A DNA stretch of 64,000 bases, taken from assembly GCA_033060915.1 (NCBI GenBank), contig CM065385.1, positions 11,830,001 to 11,894,000 of the forward strand, read 5' to 3'. How positions within the stretch are numbered: position 1 is the first letter of the stretch; every line of letters starts with the position of its first letter. Positions 57,515 to 64,000 of this stretch are shown piece after piece. The stretch is from Euryodendron excelsum (taxonomy: Eukaryota; Streptophyta; Magnoliopsida; Ericales; Pentaphylacaceae). Under the pieces are notes generated by a model. That model was given only the letters and a program-made list of their open reading frames with translations, was not told where the DNA came from and did not search any database. A program made the position numbers and the translations under genes.

Positions 57515-59170
57515 TCATGATTTGAAATGAAAAAGATGAAGTTTCCGGTTTATTCCCTTTGTCTCATACTCTTGTGGAGGATTGTTGCATTTAAGGATTC
57601 TTTCCCATTTAGTGATGACTCGACTTGAAGGATGGGATAGCATAGGCCACCTATTTAAAAGGGTTAAAACCTTCGAGAGACAAAGAGAGAATGAGAGATA
57701 AGGGGAAGACAGTCTCAATAGAGAAGTGCAGAGTTTATTGAAAGGGCGACACTTGCGTGATATCCTGGCTAAGCGATGGGCAGCCGAGTCCCTAAAATGA
57801 TGAGAAGCCATTGTTCTACTTATCCCAAATAAACACTACCCTTTGCTCAGCCCACTAGAGCCGTACATAATTTCTTTTCAGATATCCCCAAACCTATAGC
57901 CATCCCCCACACTGGGGTAAGCACAAAGTAGTTGATTCGATATAAACACACCATTTTTAGAAACATTGTCTAAATTTTGTATAAAGGCTTTATGGACTAA
58001 GCAATTTAATTTGAAGTGATGAAAGGCCCTCATTTCTTCTATCATACACAAAAATATCCCCTTTGCTTAACCCACTAGTGCCTCGCAAAAAACAAAAGAT
58101 TATTTATCAACCCTGATCCGAAACCATCCCCCCACACTGGGGCAGACATGTAGTAGAAGATCTGGCAAATAATATCATTGACCATCAAACTGAAGTAACG
58201 TGAAGACTCTATGGATCAAGCAATCTTGTTCAAAATGAAGAGAGGCCCTCATTTCACTTCCTATACAGTTAAAAGCAACCCTTGTCGAACCTATTGAGCT
58301 GGTTATCTTTTCTTTTCCAAAACACACCCCAACCTAGGGATCACCGTCCACAATCGGTTAAATGAAAATGTTAAGGAAAGGAGTTGAGAGAAAGAAGTTA
58401 TAGAAATGTTCTTCTTGTCAAAGGCAACAAGCAAGAAAAAAAGGCATATCAGTAGAAAGACCGAAAAAGAGTCATGTTGTGCTATCTTTAAAAAGCATAT
58501 AAAGCCAAAAGTCAGGGATAAGGGGCAAATATCAGACTAAGAAGGTCAAAAGTTACAGGAAAGGTCAACTCCTCTTGTAAAAGAGAAAATTCGAAGGTGA
58601 TCCTAGGTAACAAAGCCACCAAGTAGAAGCTATAGGTTTGAGCCTTTACCCTTTCTTGTTAAACCCTAACCCATGGCCTGCATTACAACCCTACTAAAGT
58701 CCACTATGATTGAGAAAGATTGCTTGATCTAAATGAGCCAGATATGTATCTGAAGCTAGAGGAGGATATTAGGGGATGAAACCCCACTAGAAGACCAACC
58801 AAGGATGGTGCGGATCTAAACCCTACTGGAAGCAACGTCAAATTTGAGCCTACATATCCCATTCATTCATAAACCCCTTAACCTAGCCTATGTTACGGTC
58901 CAAATTAAAGTCCTCTCTGATCAAAGAAAATTGCTTAGTCCAAATAAGCTTGAACAGTACCAAGACGACTAGGATGAGAAAGGAGATTTGGAAGGGAATG
59001 CAAGGGGCAATCTCATGCTTCAAGATGTGCTTTGATGGTTTCGGTTTTAACAACCCATTAAAAGAAAATCTTTGAGCCTAAATATCCCTTTATTTCTTAT
59101 AACCCCTAAACCCAGCCTACAGTACGGTCCTAAAAGAAGTCTTCTCAGACTGAGGGCTTAGCTATTTATC
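57515..59170 (+). repeat. E2 non-coding 3' region: diverged tandem units with conserved hairpin
   Basis: Units of about 200 bp at 57780-57920, 57985-58145 and 58200-58340 share 'ATGGA(C/T)(T/C)AAGCAAT', 'AGGCCCTCATTTC' and the palindrome CCCCACACTGGGG (57904-57917 and 58130-58142). Further units at 58610-58750, 58840-58950 and 59060-59165 share 'TTTGAGCCTA' and 'TACGGTCC'. This region is homologous to 15745-17110 of E1 in reverse complement. Confidence 0.65.
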
Positions 59171-59533
59171 GCTCTGCAAAGGGCATGCAAGTTGTCGCTT
59201 GAGCCATGGTGGCATTTGGAGATCTGAGAGAGAAAATCAAGTGAGATCATAAAAACCCCAAACAGTAACCCTGTAAAAAGTAGAGATAGGATAGCAAACC
59301 AAAAGGTCAAGATCCTTGGCGAATGGAGCAAATGCTATTACTCCCCGATGAGAATGGGACAAAACTAAATGGGGCAGAATCCTGGAAAGGAACAGAATCC
59401 TGAGAGTATGGGCCCAAGGGGAAATCCTGAGGTTTCCTTTGTAAATAGTTTATATACATATTGTACTGATGGATCCATGACATGTATAACCTGTAGATCC
59501 ATTTAGACTCCTGCGAAGTTTGTATCTATTCAT
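59171..59533 (+). other. E2 internal stretch, no feature seen
   Basis: AT- and purine-rich, no frame, no visible repeat apart from the start of the following minisatellite. Confidence 0.4.
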
Positions 59534-59810
59534 GCATTTAACTGCATTCCTGTATGAACCTGTTCATTTGTAAGGAAGTAGGTCACTTATTTAATTCAAT
59601 TCTTCCATAAATCTGTGCAATCATCACAAAAATGGGGGACATTGCATTTAATTCTATTCCTGTATGTGCATTATCCAAAAGTATAACATGCATTCATTTT
59701 CACTTCTGTGTAAACCCGTGCATTCATAAAAAAGTAGGATATGCATTTGATTCAATTCCTATATAAACATGTGCATTCATAAAAAAATAGATCATGCATT
59801 TAATCCCATG
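59534..59810 (+). repeat. 53-bp minisatellite, about 5 copies
   Basis: Units start at 59534, 59587, 59644, 59690, 59743 and a partial at 59796. They share GCATTTAATTC, CCTGTATAAAC, TGTGCATTCAT and AAAAAAGTAGG. Three of five steps are exactly 53 bp. Confidence 0.75.
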
Positions 59811-60163
59811 GGCAGTCATCCTAAAAAATGATGATACCCCTCACCGGGGCATTTTTAAACTGTTTTTGCACAAAAACTCACTCTTTGTCTTTCTGTCTCT
59901 CTCAAATAGGAAACAATGAATAAGGCAAAACATAAAAAGGAGCTAAAGCCACCCCTCAAATATCTCTAGTACCGGCTCACACCTCAGAAAGCTCAGATTT
60001 CCATGACCAACAAGAAACAAAGAATGGGGCAATGACCCACTCTCGACCTCCCCAATCAAACGACTTTGAAAGAGGGGTAGTGAATAAGTGTCCGATCACC
60101 CAAAGCTGGAATAATGAAGCACATCCCTAACAATGAGCATCGGCCCCCCTACCAAAGTCTAGT

Positions 60164-60469
60164 ATGACTCACGAAGGTCTGTCCCACAACCATAGGAGCA
60201 TAGGAGTGTCCTTCCCGAATCCTAGCGAGCAACGCACGCAATCAACGGCCGACCAAGTCACCCCTCATGGAGACATCAACAAGTTCAAGAGAAACAGAGC
60301 TAGGGATATCATGGAGAAATGGACCAATCTTGAGAAGTATGTCAATCCCCTAAACGAGCTCTCCTATGCGTCGCAAACTCAGAATGTGAGAACAAGAGCT
60401 TCATTGGGACATAAGACAACTAGGGGCAGCAAATCAGAGGAAAAGGCCGCACAACGGAGCCCAAGCTGA
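60164..60469 (+). CDS. Unrecognised 101-codon open frame in E2
   Basis: A basic, hydrophilic 101-residue translation with no motif I know, on the element sense strand between the minisatellite and the antisense remnant. It has no visible homologue in E1 or E3. It may be a chance frame. Confidence 0.2.
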   Translation: MTHEGLSHNHRSIGVSFPNPSEQRTQSTADQVTPHGDINKFKRNRARDIMEKWTNLEKYVNPLNELSYASQTQNVRTRASLGHKTTRGSKSEEKAAQRSPS

Positions 60470-60599
60470 GAAGAGACAATCGCAATGCAGCCATTAGAAA
60501 AAGTAGGTCCCATAATGTCAGCTAAACCATCTTGAAGACCTAGGAGGAAGCTATACTCATGGGGAGTAGGGGCAAGCTCACATTCCCCAAGAAAGACGG

Positions 60600-60986
60600 G
60601 TCAGGTGGCCAAAAGGGAACCATTGTCAGAAAACAAGCTCCGCCAATAGAAGAGAAGCCATGCAGCCAAAGAACCGGTGAAAAATGTCTTGCTCACCTAG
60701 AAGATATTCGTCATACCAAATCCACAGTCGACTCAAAATAGCATCGGTCATCCTAAAGGTCAAAAGGTGGGAAACTTCAACATCGATTTTCTCTTCAAAG
60801 GCTGGCTTGACTAAAAGGAAGGGGTAAACTGGGAATCTACTCCCCCCTCCCACCCTGGCTAGAAGATGTTTGATTGGCAGAGTGCTAACTACCCCTAGAG
60901 TGGCTGGAGCTGCCGACAGAATCTGTTTGGTCCACCTTCCCGAAGCAGTGTCTCTTCTTAGAACCCTCATCGCCTGCGTCCGCCAT
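60600..60986 (-). pseudogene. Antisense PMD-like gene of E2, truncated N-terminal remnant
   Basis: The minus strand shows CTTTCAG at 60988-60994 and ATG at 60986 beginning MADAGDEGSKKR, closely like the E1 start MADAGDDGSERR. The frame is broken after about 35 codons but the similarity continues in another frame (PVYPFLLVKPAFEEKIDVE against PVDPLPSVEQAFAEEVDAE in E1). It fades near 60600, so the PMD core is absent. The upstream intron-like region runs to about 61790 on the minus strand. It shows the extra gene was ancestral to E2 and then lost. Confidence 0.65.
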
Positions 60987-60987
60987 C

Positions 60988-61800
60988 CTGAAAGGTAAGT
61001 CAAGGTAAGAGGTATTAGTATTCGACACATGCAGTTCAAAAGATAAAGAGATAAAAGCAACAAAAAATAATAATAATGATAATAACCAAAGGTGAAACAA
61101 AAATAAAAATGAAGGACACAACTTCCATATATATCCTATTCAGACCAACCTAAAAGTTTCTTAAACTTTTTATTCAAGGTTTCGTTTCCAAAACCAAACT
61201 ATCACAGGTTCCTTAAAAATTTCTCAAAAATTTTCTTACCTTCTTCCCTTCAAAAGTTCTTTCTAAAAAATCAATTTCTAAATGGTTTCCTATTACTGTG
61301 CTCCAAAAAGTTTTCCAAAATTCGTTTTTCTAAAAATTCCTTTCCAAAATCAGTTTTCAAAAGGTTTTATGATACTCTTTTCCAAAAGTTCATCTTCAAA
61401 ATCGCTTCTTAAAATCAAATTCTACCTCGAAAATCATGGTCAAAGTCATTTTCAAAATCATGTCTCAAAAATTTATTTTTTTCAATCCATCTCCTAAGTT
61501 TTTCTGATTCAGTTCTTCAAGAAAATCCCTTTTCCAAATCTTGGCCCCCCAAACTTTTCTTTCAAAAGAGTCTTAGACAAAATAAATCCTTAAAAAAAAA
61601 AAAAATTTCAAGGTTTCACTCAAAAATTCTTCCTTCCAAAATTTCTATCAAATTTCGAAATTTTCTATCCTAAATCCTTGGCAATCTCAAAATTTTTCAA
61701 ATCCGAAAGAGTTCTTAAATTCTTACCTCCAAAATGTCTCCTAAAATGCAATTTTCCAAAATTTTTCTAAGTTTTCTGTCCAACAAAATTTCAAAACTCA
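60988..61800 (-). other. Intron-like region upstream of the E2 antisense remnant
   Basis: T-rich on the minus strand (plus-strand CAAAA/TTTCAAAA blocks), homologous in position to 12659-13526 of E1. The palindrome pair expected near the polypurine tract is missing, so this leader is shortened. Confidence 0.45.
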
Positions 61801-62004
61801 AGTCTTAGGTCAAAATGAATTCCCTCCAAATTTTGGGCAATTTTGCCCTTTTTCCCGCCAAAACTCGTTTTCGAAGGCCCTTTTGGCCCATAATCTGTTT
61901 TCGAACCCCATTGTCGGAAGATTTCCAGTGTCCGTCCCTCCGACTGCCTCGCAGTCAACATGAGACTCTTACTCTTATCGTTTTCTGTCTTTGACAAGCA
62001 AAGA

Positions 62005-62020
62005 CAGAAAAAGAGGGGCA
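62005..62020 (+). other. Polypurine tract of E2
   Basis: AGAAAAAGAGGGGCA followed by GC and the LTR start at 62023. Identical to that of E1. Confidence 0.88.
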
Positions 62021-62022
62021 GC

Positions 62023-64000
62023 TGTAAGCACCCCATTTTTGACCGCTCGGCAGTCTACACTCCGTCCAGACTTGTTTTCAAGTCATTTTGGGCATATTCC
62101 AATCGAAACCAATTCTCTAGGTCCAAATTCCGTCTTTTCATCGCTTCGCGGGCCTGTCAAGCCCAAATAGAGGCAAAATGACCAAAATGCCCTTAGGAGC
62201 ATTGTCCTTTCTTATTCCAATTCCAATCCCTCTCTCGAGACAGTTTATTCCTCGAGACGGTCCGAGTAGCAAAACTATTCACAAAACCGTTAGAGTGGCG
62301 GAAACACTCACAATCCAGGCACGTCTCTTCGGAGACGGTAAGACCCCTTTCCAATCTCTCTCTCAAGACAGTTTATTCCTCGAGACGGTCTGAGTAGCAA
62401 AACTACTCACAAAACCGTTAGAGTAGTGGAAATACTCACAAAACCGTTAGAGTAGCGGAAGTACTCACAAAACTGTTAGAGTGGTGGAAACACTCACCAT
62501 TAGAGACGGTAAGACCCCTTTCCAATCCCACTCTCGAGACAGTTTATTCCACGGGACGGTCCCAATCCAGGCACGTCTCTTCGGAGACGGTAAGATCCCT
62601 TTCCAATCCCTCTCTCGAGACAGTTTATTCCTCGAGACGGTCCGAGTAGCAAAACTACTCACAGAACCGTTAGAGTAGCGAAAATATTCACAGAACCGTT
62701 AGAGTAGCGGAAATACTCACAGAGCCGTTAGAGTAGCAGAAATACTCACAAAGCCGTTAGAGTAGCGAAAATACTCACAAATGTAAGCACCCCATTTTTG
62801 ACTGGTCGGCAGTCTACACTCCGTCCAGACTTGTTTTCAAGTCATTGTGGACATATTCCAATCGAAACCAATCCTCTAGGTCCAAATTCCGTCTTTCCAT
62901 CGCTTCGCGGGTTTGTCAGGCCCAAATAGAGGCAAAATGACCAAAATGCCCTTAGGGGCATTGTCCTTTCTTATTCCAATTCCAATCGCTCTCTCGAGAC
63001 AATTTATTCCTCGAGACGGTCCGAGTAGCAAAACTACTCACAAAACCGTTAGAGTGGCGGAAACACTCACAAAACCGTTAGACTAGCGGAAGTACTCACA
63101 AAACCGTTAGAGTAGCGGAAACACTCAAAACCCAGGCACGTCTCTTCGGAGACGGTAAGACCCCTTTCCAATCCTTCTCTCGAGACAGTTTATTCCTCAA
63201 GACGGTTCTAATCGAGGCACGTCTCTTCGGAGACGATAAGACCCCTTTCCAATCCCTCTCTCGAGACAGTTTATTCCTCGAGACGGTTCCAATCGAGGCA
63301 CGTCTCTTCGAAGACGATAAGACCCCTTTCCAATCCCTCTCTCAAGACAGTTTATTTCTCGAGACGGTCCGAGTAGCAAAACTACTCACCAAACCGTTAG
63401 AGTAGCGGAAATACTCACCAAACCGTTAGAGTAGCGGAAATACTCACAGAACCGTTAGAGTAGCGGAAATACTCACAACCCCGTCCGAGTAGCGGAAATA
63501 CTCACAAATCATCAACCCCGTCTGAGTAGCGGAAGTACTCACACCGTGAGAGTGGCGGAAACACTCAAAACCCAGGTCAACACCAGTGTCTGTTAGCTCA
63601 CTTCGGTGAAAAATGACCAAACTACCCTTAGGACCTTTTCCGAGACTTTTCGGTCAAGATGACCATTTTGCCCCTAAGTATCTGAATGCCCTGGGAACCA
63701 CACCGGCTCTGGGTATCAAACCGGTAACCTCCTGAGAATACTTTTTATAGTGTTCTCAACCTCCCCTTACCTTTCCGGATTATTCCGAGTTAGTTCCGGA
63801 CAACTCGGTACAAAATGACCGTTTTGCCCCTGGAGGGCCGGTCTCTTTCTTCGACCATATCGGCTTTGAGTATCAAACCGGTAATGTCCCGAGAATACGT
63901 TTTATAGTATTCTCAACCTTCCTTTACCTTTCCAGACCATTCCGAGTCAGTTCCGGCAAACCCAGTACAAAATGACCGTTTTGCCCCTAGTGGGCCGGTC
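62023..64000 (+). mobile_element. 3' LTR of E2, partial, with a second LTR start inside
   Basis: LTR start TGTAAGCACCCC at 62023 after the polypurine tract. At 62782 the same LTR start recurs (TGTAAGCACCCC...GACTGGTCGG) and the LTR then continues normally to the window end. The first 759 bp is thus a truncated LTR head followed by a full LTR head. The two heads differ at several positions in their first 150 bp. Confidence 0.8.
62262..63570. repeat. Two consecutive TCTAACGG arrays in the E2 3' LTR
   Basis: Arrays at 62262-62780 and 63010-63570 on either side of the duplicated LTR head. They comprise AACCGTTAGAGTAGCGGAAA units and units carrying GAGACGGTAAGACCCC and CTCGAGACAG. Confidence 0.8.

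Larger units (their letters stand above)
50015..64000 (+). mobile_element. E2: Tat/Ogre-type element, 5' LTR, internal region and partial 3' LTR
   Basis: 5' LTR 50015-55067, primer site 55070-55087, internal 55068-62022, polypurine tract 62005-62020, 3' LTR from 62023 to past the window end. The candidate left duplication is AGGGG (50010-50014). The 7-kb internal region has neither gag nor pol. It holds leader sequence, repeats and a truncated antisense gene. E2 is therefore fully non-coding (LARD-like) and depends on partners. Confidence 0.85.

Noticed and set aside
57515..57811. 98-codon minus-strand frame (MASHHFRDSAAHRLA) with a weakly similar frame in E1 at 16916
   Set aside because: The two regions are homologous DNA, but the protein similarity is no better than the nucleotide similarity, so coding is not supported.
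62262..63570. Regular repeats with spacers, CRISPR-like at first glance
   Set aside because: The units are directly adjacent tandem repeats inside plant LTRs, with no unique spacers and no cas genes.

Overview
The window is nuclear DNA of a seed plant, very probably an angiosperm with a large, repeat-rich genome. No single-copy cellular gene was recognised. Nearly every base can be assigned to nested LTR retrotransposons of the Ty3/gypsy Tat/Ogre type. The evidence is LTRs of 3.5-5.5 kb, TG...CA ends (TGTAAGCACCCC to GGGCGCGACA), 5-bp target duplications, a primer site matching plant tRNA-Arg, AG-rich polypurine tracts, and remnants of gag, protease, RT and two RNase H domains. The species cannot be named from the sequence.

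Layout, with labels used below. E0 is an old minus-strand Tat element with a degenerate pol, broken by later insertions. Its pieces are 5812-6779 (two RNase H domains), 26387-29386 (RT, protease), 33813-35385 (gag end and leader) and 35386-35558 (LTR scrap). E1 is a complete 19.6-kb minus-strand element at 6780-26386. It has 5.4- and 5.5-kb LTRs, sits inside the E0 RNase H sequence, and is flanked by identical ATGCT duplications. Solo LTR A (29387-33812, +) sits in E0. The left edge holds LTR C (1-4428, -) abutting LTR fragment B (4429-5811, +). E3 is a minus-strand element of another LTR family, seen as its 3' LTR (35559-44147) plus 3' internal part (44148-48193). Solo LTR D (38000-43096, -, perfect GGATT duplication) is nested in the E3 LTR, and LTR scrap E (47194-47914) in its internal part. 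A copia-like LTR fragment (48194-50014) follows, then E2 (50015 to beyond 64000, +) with its 5' LTR, primer site, internal region, polypurine tract and the start of its 3' LTR.

E1 encodes a gag and an extra gene on the opposite strand, but no protease, RT or integrase, so it must have moved using proteins from relatives. The extra gene resembles the plant mobile domain (PMD) family. It has canonical splice sites for a 5'-UTR intron and a short 3' intron, and homologues lie at the same antisense position in E3 and, truncated, in E2. Being antisense, its introns would survive passage through the element's own genomic RNA.

The LTRs share a layered promoter. Arrays of a 29-bp unit carry a TCTAACGG motif resembling the plant mitosis-specific activator. 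Next come 23-bp GGCGCC palindromes spaced exactly 38 bp apart, a TATAAATA box, telo-boxes, and about 1.5-2 kb of pyrimidine-rich degenerate repeats in the transcribed leader. The 38-bp palindrome register recurs beside the leader of the antisense gene in both E1 and E3. These shared modules and the spliced antisense gene are the most interesting content.
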